NCBI GenBank assembly: GCA_963691885.1
Contig: OY829843.1
Span: 558,001-622,000, forward strand
Reading direction: 5' to 3'
DNA from: G963691885 sp963691885
Lineage (GTDB): Bacteria > Pseudomonadota > Alphaproteobacteria > UBA8366 > Aestuariispiraceae
Length of the DNA: 64,000 nucleotides
The translations under genes and the position numbers were made by a program. This document shows positions 17,145-25,197 of this stretch, piece by piece. The notes under the pieces were generated by a model. The model made no database searches. It saw nothing but the letters and a program-made list of their open reading frames with translations, and was not told the DNA's origin. How positions within the stretch are numbered: the first letter of the stretch is position 1; the number at the start of each line of letters is the position of its first letter.

Positions 17145-18019
17145 CATTGCCTTTCCAGAAAACCGAAAAAAAGAAAGGACGCTCGAAAGTCGTCAAAGAG
17201 AGCCGTCAGGCAACCAAGCGACGCGCCCGCGCCCGGTGGATGCGTCCGGCCCTGCGGCTGGGCGCACCTGTTGTCCTGGCCGGTTTCCTGGGCATTGCAA
17301 GTTACTTCGTCTGGACGGGTGGCTATATTGGACTGGCCATTGATCAGACAAAGCAGGCCTTTGTAGACATGACGGTGAGCGCCGGTCTTTCGGTGCAGCA
17401 TGTTTCCGTCTCCGGCCGTCGTGAAACCTCCAGAGAAACTCTTCTGAAGACGCTGGGCGTCAATATTGGGGATCCGATCCTGCCGCTCGACCTCGACGAG
17501 ATGGCAGAACGGGTTCGGGCACTCGGCTGGGTGTCGGATGTGGTGATCTATCGCAGATTGCCTGGTCGGTTGCATATCCATGTCGATGAGCGAAAGGCCG
17601 CCGCCATCTGGCAGGAAGACGGCAAATTCCTGCTGATTGATCGTGAGGGACGATTAATCGGTGAAGAGGGTCTGGAACGCTATCGCCATCTGAAGGTGGT
17701 TGTTGGCGACGGTGCCCCGGAACGCACCGCCGGCCTTTTGGATATTCTGGCGCGGGAACCCACCCTGGCATCGCGGGTCATCGCCGCTGTCTGGGTTGGT
17801 GAAAGACGCTGGAACCTGCGCCTCGACAACGGGATTGATATCCGCTTGCCGGAACTGGAAACGCAGGATGCATGGCGGCGACTCGCCCAACTGGAACGCG
17901 ACCATCAATTGCTGTCCCGGGACATCAAGGCAATCGACCTGCGTCAGTCGGACAAGCTGATCGTTCGGATGACCGAAGAGGCCGCTGAACAAAGACGCGC
18001 ACACAAAGACGAAACCTGA
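17135..18019 (+). CDS. ftsQ: Cell division protein FtsQ
   Basis: A 294-residue bitopic protein linking early cytoplasmic and late periplasmic divisome parts. After a basic cytoplasmic N-terminus (KKKGRSK and RRARARW patches) one membrane span lies at about 48-68. A POTRA domain follows: VQHVSVSGRRETSRETLLKTLGVNIGDPIL..LDLDEMAERVRALGWVSDVVIYRRLPGRLHIHVDERKA. The C-terminal FtsQ domain covers about 165-280. The frame is open from 17108, but the ATG at 17135 has GGTGGAG at good spacing and overlaps the end of ddl, a common arrangement. ftsA follows after 27 bp. Confidence 0.94.
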   Translation: MRLTLPFQKTEKKKGRSKVVKESRQATKRRARARWMRPALRLGAPVVLAGFLGIASYFVWTGGYIGLAIDQTKQAFVDMTVSAGLSVQHVSVSGRRETSRETLLKTLGVNIGDPILPLDLDEMAERVRALGWVSDVVIYRRLPGRLHIHVDERKAAAIWQEDGKFLLIDREGRLIGEEGLERYRHLKVVVGDGAPERTAGLLDILAREPTLASRVIAAVWVGERRWNLRLDNGIDIRLPELETQDAWRRLAQLERDHQLLSRDIKAIDLRQSDKLIVRMTEEAAEQRRAHKDET

Positions 18020-18046
18020 ACCGAAGAAGAGAAATTACAGTTTATT

Positions 18047-19285
18047 ATGTCGAGCACACGGACCATCGCTGCACTGGATATCGGATCCTTTAAAACCTGC
18101 TGCTTCATCGCCGAAGCCCGCGATGGCGGTTCTGTGCGCGTGACCGGTATGAGCCATCAGGCCAGCGCGGGGATCAAGCAGGGCATCGTGGTCGATATGG
18201 AAGCAGCCCAGCATGCTATCTCGTCAGCCGTGCATTCCGCCGAACAAATGGCAGGCACGCAGGTGACCGAGGCGATCGTCAGCCTGACAGGTGGTCTGGG
18301 CAAAAGTCGGGTCTTTCGCCACGAAATGACGATTGGTGGGGGTGCTGTCCGCGATATGGATGTGCGTCGCCTTGTGGCCGACTGCCGCGCCTCTGCCATC
18401 GAACCGGACCGGACACTGATCCACGCCGTGCCCGTCGGCTATTCCATTGACGGTGCGCCGACCACCATGGACCCACGCGGCATGCATGGCCAGACACTGG
18501 GGGTCCGCATGACCATGATCAGTGCCGCCGACAGTGTTGTGCGCAACCTGATGACCTGTGTCGCCCGCTGCCATCTGGAACCGCGGGATCTTGTCATGGC
18601 GCCCTATGCGGCCGGACTTGCCGTTCTGGTTGAGGACGAACGGGATCTGGGAACGACCGTCGTCGATATGGGGGCGAATTCAACCTCACTTGCGGTCTTC
18701 TATGAAGGGGCTGCCATCCATGCCGACATTATCCCGGTTGGTGGCCGGCATATCACGAATGATATTTGTCAGGGTCTGCACACCCCCGTGGACCATGCAG
18801 AGCGCCTGAAAAATCTCTATGGCCACGCGATCCGGTCGACAAATGATGAGCAAGCGATGATCGATGTAAAACTGATCGGCGAAGATCGCGATGCTGCCCC
18901 GGTGCAGGTTCCACGGTCCCACCTGACCGGCATCATCGCACCGCGGATTGAAGAAATACTGGAATTGGTGAAGGAACGCCTGGAGGCGTCCGGCCTGTCC
19001 GCGATTGCGGGCCAGCGGGTCGTCCTGACAGGCGGTGCCGCCCAGCTCGCAGGTCTGCGGGAACTGGCGGCACAGGTTCTGGAAAAACAGGTTCGGATCG
19101 GACGGCCACTGCGCCTGTCCGGCCTGGCAGAATCAACCGGCGGACCCGGATTTGCCACATGTGCAGGTCTGATCATGTTCGCTGTTGATGACCGCGGGGA
19201 AGCACGCGGTACGGAAACCTATCGCCTCACGGTTCAACCCGGCCTTTTCGGAAAACTCGGAGGATGGATTCGTGAGAATTTCTAA
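18047..19285 (+). CDS. ftsA: Cell division protein FtsA
   Basis: A 412-residue actin-fold ATPase that tethers FtsZ filaments to the inner membrane. N-terminal phosphate loop ALDIGSFKTCCFI, the SHS2/1C domain at about 80-165, the second phosphate loop VVDMGANSTSLAVF and the adenosine motif VVLTGGAAQLAGL are all visible. The last residues (FGKLGGWIRENF) form the amphipathic membrane-targeting helix. A GAAGAGA-type ribosome-binding region precedes the ATG. A 236-bp gap separates it from ftsZ, which probably holds a separate ftsZ promoter. Confidence 0.96.
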   Translation: MSSTRTIAALDIGSFKTCCFIAEARDGGSVRVTGMSHQASAGIKQGIVVDMEAAQHAISSAVHSAEQMAGTQVTEAIVSLTGGLGKSRVFRHEMTIGGGAVRDMDVRRLVADCRASAIEPDRTLIHAVPVGYSIDGAPTTMDPRGMHGQTLGVRMTMISAADSVVRNLMTCVARCHLEPRDLVMAPYAAGLAVLVEDERDLGTTVVDMGANSTSLAVFYEGAAIHADIIPVGGRHITNDICQGLHTPVDHAERLKNLYGHAIRSTNDEQAMIDVKLIGEDRDAAPVQVPRSHLTGIIAPRIEEILELVKERLEASGLSAIAGQRVVLTGGAAQLAGLRELAAQVLEKQVRIGRPLRLSGLAESTGGPGFATCAGLIMFAVDDRGEARGTETYRLTVQPGLFGKLGGWIRENF

Positions 19286-19521
19286 GAGTTATTTTGCCAC
19301 CACCCAGGGTGCCGCCGGTTGCAGCACCTGTGCATCAACTGACACGTCGGAAATGTCGAGACACTATCCTCTCGACATGGATGACGCCCACAGTTCTCGC
19401 CGCAAGGACTGGCAAAATCATCCGAAAAGCGCGGCAAAACCAGATTTCAGCAGCTGGGACACAACCCGGCGCTAAAGAAATGTACCAGAGAGTGATACAC
19501 TGAACGCATAAGGAGGCGGCT

Positions 19522-21252
19522 ATGACGCTAAATTTCGCACCACCCGGACCTGATCCGGAATTAAAACCCCGTATTGTTGTCGTCGGTGTCGGCGGCGCCG
19601 GGGGTAATGCTGTAAACAACATGATCGCCTCGAACTTGGAAGGGGTCGAGTTTGTCGTTGCCAATACGGATGCCCAGGCACTGTCCCAGTCCAATGCCGA
19701 ACGGACCATCCAGCTTGGAACCAACATCACCCAGGGCCTTGGCGCAGGCGCACGGCCCGAGGTTGGGCGGGAAGCCGCCAAAGAAGCCCTCGACCCGCTG
19801 ATGGAACACCTGCAGGGCGCGCATATGCTCTTCATCACCGCCGGCATGGGCGGTGGAACGGGCACCGGGGCCGCACCAGTCATTGCAGAGGCCGCCCGCG
19901 AACGCGGCATGCTGACTGTCGGTGTTGTCACAAAGCCCTTCCACTTCGAAGGCCGCCATCGCATGCGTCTTGCCGAAGAAGGCATTGAAGAGCTGCAGGA
20001 TTTTGTAGACACACTCATCATCATCCCGAACCAGAACCTGTTCCGGGTGGCCAATGAAAAGACGACATTCGCCGATGCGTTCAAAATGGCCGATGACGTT
20101 CTTAATTCAGGGGTTCGCGGTGTAACCGATCTGATGGTGATGCCCGGCCTGATCAATCTGGATTTCGCCGATATCCGCACTGTGATGAGCGAAATGGGCA
20201 AAGCCATGATGGGGACCGGCGAAGGCGAAGGCGATAACCGCGCCTGTGCTGCCTCTGAAGCCGCGATTTCCAATCCGCTGCTCGAAGACGTCACGATGAA
20301 GGGCGCACATGGTGTGCTGATCAACATCACGGGCGGTCCTGACATGACACTGTTCGAAGTTGACGAAGCCGCCAACCGTATCCGCGAGGAAGTGGACGAA
20401 GACGCGAACATCATCTTTGGCTCCACCTTCGATGAAGCCCTTGAAGGGAAGATCCGGGTATCGGTGGTCGCCACCGGTATTGAGGCCGACGCAAACGCCC
20501 AGCCACGGCCGATGCCAATGCGCCGGACAACCGCTATTTCGCGTCCCGCCCCTGCGCCGACGGCGGAACCCGCCGCCGACATTCCGGCCGCCGTGGAAAC
20601 AGCCCCGGCAGAAGCTGCGGAAATCGCCCCCGAACCGCAGGCAGAGTTAATCACTGATGAACCGGCCCTGATTCCGGAGGCCGTCCCGACGCAACCGCAT
20701 GAGGAACAGGCTGCAACGCCGGAAGCAACGCAGGACGTTGCGGCACAAGCTGTGCCGCAGCAGCCGGAATTGACGGCAACGCCCATTGAGGAGGAAGCCG
20801 CCCCGGCAGCAGCTGCAGTTGAAACACCGGCTGAACCCCGGGCCGCAAAACTGCCCGAAGTTCCAAACCCACGGGACGCGTTTATTCCGCCCCCACCGGT
20901 CAACACCGGACCTCGGGATACATCAAACCTGATCGCCCCTGACCCGTTCGCCGCAGCCGATATGGCAAATGGTCGATCTGAGTCGCCCAAAAAGGGCCGG
21001 ACCACCCTCTTCCGTCGCGTCACAAGCGCGCTGACAAAGACAGAAGAAGAAGCAGCGCCTAAAGAGCAAAATACGCCTGCTCCGGCGGCTACGGCGGCGC
21101 CCCGTGCACAGGTTGCAGAACCAGCACAGCGGGCTGCGGCACCGGTCCAGCAAGATCTCGGTGGGCTTAACCCAGAGGAACGTCTCGAACCGTCGCGCGC
21201 CGAACAGGAAATGCTTGAAATTCCAGCGTTTCTGAGGCGGCAAGCGAACTAG
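19522..21252 (+). CDS. ftsZ: Cell division protein FtsZ, with long C-terminal linker
   Basis: A 576-residue tubulin homologue that forms the cytokinetic ring. The GTPase domain (about 1-320) has GVGGAGGNAVNNM, the tubulin signature GGGTGTGAAPVIA, and NFADI-type DFADIRTVM. The linker (about 325-555) is around 230 residues of mainly Ala, Pro and Glu, much longer than the roughly 50 in E. coli. Inside it is a basic block, SPKKGRTTLFRRVTSAL (from about 488). The conserved C-terminal peptide LEIPAFLRRQ, which binds FtsA and other partners, ends the protein. AAGGAGG lies 7 bp before the ATG, the strongest ribosome-binding site in the cluster, consistent with high FtsZ output. Confidence 0.97.
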   Translation: MTLNFAPPGPDPELKPRIVVVGVGGAGGNAVNNMIASNLEGVEFVVANTDAQALSQSNAERTIQLGTNITQGLGAGARPEVGREAAKEALDPLMEHLQGAHMLFITAGMGGGTGTGAAPVIAEAARERGMLTVGVVTKPFHFEGRHRMRLAEEGIEELQDFVDTLIIIPNQNLFRVANEKTTFADAFKMADDVLNSGVRGVTDLMVMPGLINLDFADIRTVMSEMGKAMMGTGEGEGDNRACAASEAAISNPLLEDVTMKGAHGVLINITGGPDMTLFEVDEAANRIREEVDEDANIIFGSTFDEALEGKIRVSVVATGIEADANAQPRPMPMRRTTAISRPAPAPTAEPAADIPAAVETAPAEAAEIAPEPQAELITDEPALIPEAVPTQPHEEQAATPEATQDVAAQAVPQQPELTATPIEEEAAPAAAAVETPAEPRAAKLPEVPNPRDAFIPPPPVNTGPRDTSNLIAPDPFAAADMANGRSESPKKGRTTLFRRVTSALTKTEEEAAPKEQNTPAPAATAAPRAQVAEPAQRAAAPVQQDLGGLNPEERLEPSRAEQEMLEIPAFLRRQAN

Positions 21253-21294
21253 AATACGCTGAAATATATGCGTTAACACTCTCTATCTAGACTG

Positions 21295-21333
21295 GCCGGA
21301 AGGGCGATTTAAAAACCCTTCCGGCTTTTTTTT
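21295..21333 (+). terminator. Strong rho-independent terminator after ftsZ
   Basis: A perfect 10-bp stem (GCCGGAAGGG and CCCTTCCGGC) with an 11-base loop, followed by eight T. It marks the end of the dcw transcription unit, so lpxC should have its own promoter. Confidence 0.9.
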
Positions 21334-21522
21334 AATCGAATATTTGCACCGGTTTTCTATGCCCGAAACATTTCATTCAAAAGCGCAACAAATCGCAACA
21401 ATGTTTGATTTGAGGCGACAAGCGGGCCTTGGTAGACACAAAGTGCAAGAAACGTCTGGGCAACTGGATGTTGTGCTTTCGGGCGCAGAATGCACCGGAA
21501 GTCGCGCAAAGGAGTTTTAAGA

Positions 21523-22506
21523 GTGCGAGGCGATATGCTTGACGGTATTGGTGGTGAAAACGGTATTCAGGGTTCAGCTGGGAATGGCTATGCCCCCTCC
21601 CCCGTTCAGTCCACATTAAAACACGCTATCCCCTGCGCTGGTGTTGGTCTGCATTCCGGTCAAGACATCAAAATGGTTTTGAAACCAGCGCCCGCAGATC
21701 ACGGCGTTGTTTTTTATCGCACCGATGTAACGGATCGCGACCCAAGCATTCCGGCCCAATTTGATTATGTCAGTGATACAAGATTGTGCAGCACGATCAG
21801 TAACGCAGACGGGGTTTCTGTCGCGACGATCGAGCATCTTATGTCGGCTCTTGCCGGTCTCAGCATCGATAACGTTCTGATTGAAATTGACGGCGCCGAA
21901 GTCCCTGTGATGGATGGCAGTGCCGAGCCATTCGTATTTCTGATCGAATGTGCTGGTCGCGAAGAACAGGTCGCCCCGCGCAAGGCAATCCGGATCCTGC
22001 GGGAAGTACATGTATCCGCAGGCGAATCAACAGCCAGCCTGTTGCCATCTGACGGGTATGCCATCGATATGGCCATTGATTTCGACTCAGGTGCCATCGG
22101 TCGTCAGTGGATGCGCGCTGAGGTACAGCCCGATTTGTTCCGTCGCGACATCTCTCGCGCTCGGACCTTTGGCTTCCGCCACGAAGTTGAAGCCATGCGG
22201 GCAATGGGTCTTGGTCTGGGCGGTAGCCTTGATAATGCTGTGGTCGTCGATGGTGACACGATCATGAATGAAGATGGTCTTCGCTTCGATGATGAGTTTA
22301 TCCGCCACAAAATCCTCGATTGCATTGGTGACCTGGCACTTGCCGGACATCCATTGATCGGGTTGGTGCAGGCGGAACGGACCGGTCACGCGCTGAACAA
22401 CAAACTGTTGCATGCGCTCTTCGCGGATGAAGCAAACTGGGAATTTGTCACACTGGCAGACTTTGTGCCGGAAGAGCAGACCCCAGCCCTGATCGCAGCC
22501 GAATAA
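21523..22506 (+). CDS. lpxC: UDP-3-O-acyl-N-acetylglucosamine deacetylase LpxC
   Basis: A 327-residue zinc amidase that carries out the committed step of lipid A synthesis. Motifs are IEHLMSALAGL (zinc ligand His105), IEIDGAEVPVMDGSAEPF, RTFGF, and RHKILDCIGDLALAGHPLIG with the second zinc histidine and aspartate. The frame extends upstream to 21490, but GTG at 21523 has AAGGAG 8 bp before it; ATG 21535 is another option. Either way the protein has an extra N-terminal stretch of about 25 residues over E. coli. It lies between the ftsZ terminator and bamD. LpxC presence implies an outer membrane with LPS. Confidence 0.96.
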   Translation: MRGDMLDGIGGENGIQGSAGNGYAPSPVQSTLKHAIPCAGVGLHSGQDIKMVLKPAPADHGVVFYRTDVTDRDPSIPAQFDYVSDTRLCSTISNADGVSVATIEHLMSALAGLSIDNVLIEIDGAEVPVMDGSAEPFVFLIECAGREEQVAPRKAIRILREVHVSAGESTASLLPSDGYAIDMAIDFDSGAIGRQWMRAEVQPDLFRRDISRARTFGFRHEVEAMRAMGLGLGGSLDNAVVVDGDTIMNEDGLRFDDEFIRHKILDCIGDLALAGHPLIGLVQAERTGHALNNKLLHALFADEANWEFVTLADFVPEEQTPALIAAE

Positions 22507-22684
22507 CCCCCCATTTCCCATATCTGACCTGATGTGTTGCGCTGTTTGGCGTTTCAGCCCATATAACACGTCGAGAAACCTGGCTACTCCGTGTTAAGAT
22601 GTTCCGGGGTAGTCTGACCGGAATAGGGCGATTTCTCATCGTCCTCCACTTGGTCATGACGTAAATACAGGCTAGAATATCACC

Positions 22685-23509
22685 ATGATGCTTGGCTTTG
22701 AAAAACATCTGAAATTCGGTTTGAGCCGAATTCTTCCCGCCCTCCTCACAGCGGGTCTCCTCTCTGCCTGTGCGGATGAAGAAATCGTTTATGTCGAACG
22801 CCCGGTTGAGGAAATTTACAACACCGCGCTCGATGCCCTGGAATCTGAAGATTACGCCATCGCTGTTCAGGAATTTGAGGAAGTTGATCGACAGCACCCC
22901 TATTCAATCTGGGCGACAAAGGCCCAGATGATGTCGGCCTATGTCTATTATCTGAACAACAAATACGATGAAGCCATCATTGCGCTGGAGCGGTTTATCG
23001 ACCTGCATCCAGGCAACCCGGACATACCCTATGCCTATTACCTGCGTGCGATTAGTTACTACGAACAGATTGTTGATATCGGTCGCGATCAGCGCATCAC
23101 GCAGCTGGCGCTGGACTCTCTTCAGGAGTCGGTGCGCCGTTTCCCGGACACGGTATATGCCCGCGATGCCTCTCTCAAAATCGACCTGACCCTCGACCAT
23201 CTTGCCGGTAAGGAAATGGAAATTGGCCGTTTCTACCAGGATCGGTCTGAACATCTGGCTGCCATCAACCGCTTTCGTGTGGTGATTGAGCAATTCCAGA
23301 CAACAACCCATGTTCCAGAAGCCCTGCACCGTGTTGTTGAGAGCTATTCCGCCCTTGGCATCACTGAAGAGGCGCAGACCGCGGCAGCCGTGCTTGGTTA
23401 CAATTACCCGGGCAGCGAATGGTATGCAGAAAGTTTTGCCCTGATAGAAGGGGGCTCCGGCCCGGAGCAAGAAGGCTGGTTCACCTCTCTCTGGTCATCG
23501 GTTTTCTAA
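22685..23509 (+). CDS. bamD: Outer membrane assembly lipoprotein BamD (ComL)
   Basis: A 274-residue lipoprotein with a signal peptide ending in the lipobox LLSAC (lipidated Cys29). The mature part is made of TPR-like repeats: YNTALDALESEDYAIAVQEFEEVDRQHPYSIWA, then NNKYDEAIIALERFIDLHPGNPDIPYAYYLRA and further copies, exactly the BamD pattern. BamD works with the BamA pore to insert beta-barrel proteins into the outer membrane. Its position between lpxC and recN is conserved in alphaproteobacteria. No strong ribosome-binding site is visible; two adjacent ATG codons (22685, 22688) could start it. Confidence 0.94.
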   Translation: MMLGFEKHLKFGLSRILPALLTAGLLSACADEEIVYVERPVEEIYNTALDALESEDYAIAVQEFEEVDRQHPYSIWATKAQMMSAYVYYLNNKYDEAIIALERFIDLHPGNPDIPYAYYLRAISYYEQIVDIGRDQRITQLALDSLQESVRRFPDTVYARDASLKIDLTLDHLAGKEMEIGRFYQDRSEHLAAINRFRVVIEQFQTTTHVPEALHRVVESYSALGITEEAQTAAAVLGYNYPGSEWYAESFALIEGGSGPEQEGWFTSLWSSVF

Positions 23510-23516
23510 ATCAGGA

Positions 23517-25187
23517 ATGCTCACGAATCTGTCGATCCGCGATGTTGTTCTCATTGACCGGCTAGATCTGGTCTTTGAGGGTGGACTTGGCGTGTTGACG
23601 GGTGAGACCGGTGCTGGAAAGTCAATCCTGCTGGATTCAGTTGGCCTGGCCCTTGGTTCCCGGGCCGAGGCCCGTCTTGTCCGCCATGGGTCAGATCAGG
23701 CAAGCGTCATTGCCGAATTTGATATCGGCCCGCAGCCCCGCCTCGATGCCCTGTTACAGGAGCAAGCAATAGAACACGACGGCGTATTGATCCTGCGTCG
23801 TGTACTCGGTGCCGATGGACGCAGCCGGGCCTTCGTCAATGATCAGCCTGTCAGCGTTTCCCTTTTGCGGCAAATAGGGGCATGCCTGATTGAAATCCAG
23901 GGTCAGTTCGATCAACAGGGGCTGATGGATTCAACCACCCATCGCGGCTTGCTGGACAGTTACGCCGGGGTATCGAAACCCCTTGACCAAACACGACAGG
24001 CCCATGCCGCCTGGCAGGAAGCCCGCGCCGCGCTCGCCGCCGCACAAAAAGCCATGGAAGCCAGCAAGGCAAACGAAGAATTTCTGCGCTTCGCGGTTGC
24101 GGAACTGGCCCAACTGGCGCCTGAGAGCGGCGAAGAAACGACACTGGCAGATGAAAGGTCGATCCTGCAAAACGCCGGTCGGGTGAGCGAGGCCGTGCAG
24201 GCAGCCCTTATTCTGCTGGACGAAAGTGGTGCGGAAAATGCCGTCAATCAGGCCGCCCGCGCCATTGGTCAGGTGCAGGAAAAGAGCGGCAATGCCCTGG
24301 ATGCAGCCCTTGCGGCTCTCGATCGGGCAAGCATCGAAATTCAGGAGGCAACCGGGGAGCTGAACCGGGCAACCGCCCTCATCGACGGCGCTGATGGCCG
24401 GTTGGAGATGGTGGAAGAGCGGCTTTTCGCCCTGCGGGATGTTGCCCGGAAACACGGTGTTTCAGCCGACGAACTTGATCAGCTGTTGGTTGACCTGCGG
24501 GCTCAACTGGATGCGATCGACAGCGGCGAAATGGGACTGGCGGACCTGCAAATGGCCTGCAACGAAACCCGTGAGGTCTATGAGGCGACGGCTGCCGTAT
24601 TGTCGGACGCGCGGCACAAGGCGGCAGCAACACTGGATAAAGGGGTGAACGGCGAATTGCCGCCCTTAAAGCTGGAGAAAGCCCGGTTTAAGACATCAGT
24701 CGGTCAGCTAAGCGAAGCTGAGTGGGGTCCCGACGGCTGGGATCAGGTCATGTTCCTTGTCTCTACAAACCCCGGTTCTCCAGCAGGTCCTTTGGGAAAG
24801 ATCGCCTCTGGTGGTGAGTTGAGCCGGTTTCTTCTGGCCCTGAAGGTCACGCTGGCAGAGACAGGCGGTGCCCCCACCATGATTTTTGACGAGGTCGATA
24901 GCGGGATTGGTGGCGCGACGGCAGCGGCGGTCGGAGAACGCCTGGCTCAACTGGCGGAACAGCGTCAGGTGCTTGTTGTAACCCACAGCCCGCAGGTCGC
25001 TGCCCTTGGCCGGAACCACTGGCAGGTCGCAAAGTCACAACAGGGCGAACAGATGGTTACCGCCGTAAACCCCCTGTCACCGGATGACCAGCTGGAAGAG
25101 CTTGCGCGGATGCTGTCGGGCGCAGAAGTGACGGATGAGGCGCGCGCAGCCGCACAACGATTGGTGCTGAACGCACAAAAGAACTGA
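23517..25187 (+). CDS. recN: DNA repair protein RecN
   Basis: A 556-residue SMC-like ATPase for double-strand break repair. The N-terminal ATPase half has the Walker A GETGAGKSILLDS (about 29-41) and IEIQGQFDQQGLMD. A long coiled coil spans about 155-370, rich in Ala, Glu and Leu. The C-terminal half has the ABC signature LGKIASGGELSRFLLALK, the Walker B MIFDEVDSGIGG and VVTHSPQVAALG. The start is 7 bp after the bamD stop. Length matches E. coli RecN (553). Confidence 0.96.
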   Translation: MLTNLSIRDVVLIDRLDLVFEGGLGVLTGETGAGKSILLDSVGLALGSRAEARLVRHGSDQASVIAEFDIGPQPRLDALLQEQAIEHDGVLILRRVLGADGRSRAFVNDQPVSVSLLRQIGACLIEIQGQFDQQGLMDSTTHRGLLDSYAGVSKPLDQTRQAHAAWQEARAALAAAQKAMEASKANEEFLRFAVAELAQLAPESGEETTLADERSILQNAGRVSEAVQAALILLDESGAENAVNQAARAIGQVQEKSGNALDAALAALDRASIEIQEATGELNRATALIDGADGRLEMVEERLFALRDVARKHGVSADELDQLLVDLRAQLDAIDSGEMGLADLQMACNETREVYEATAAVLSDARHKAAATLDKGVNGELPPLKLEKARFKTSVGQLSEAEWGPDGWDQVMFLVSTNPGSPAGPLGKIASGGELSRFLLALKVTLAETGGAPTMIFDEVDSGIGGATAAAVGERLAQLAEQRQVLVVTHSPQVAALGRNHWQVAKSQQGEQMVTAVNPLSPDDQLEELARMLSGAEVTDEARAAAQRLVLNAQKN

Positions 25188-25197
25188 ACAGGATCCC

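Noticed and set aside
19286..19521. Separate small gene between ftsA and ftsZ
   Set aside because: The open frames there lack a ribosome-binding site and any conserved motif. The gap is more likely an ftsZ promoter region.
19335..21023. 562-residue open frame on the minus strand opposite ftsZ
   Set aside because: Its composition is Ala/Ser/Arg-rich and low in complexity, it lies wholly inside ftsZ and has no recognisable domain. It is a shadow of the GC-rich linker.
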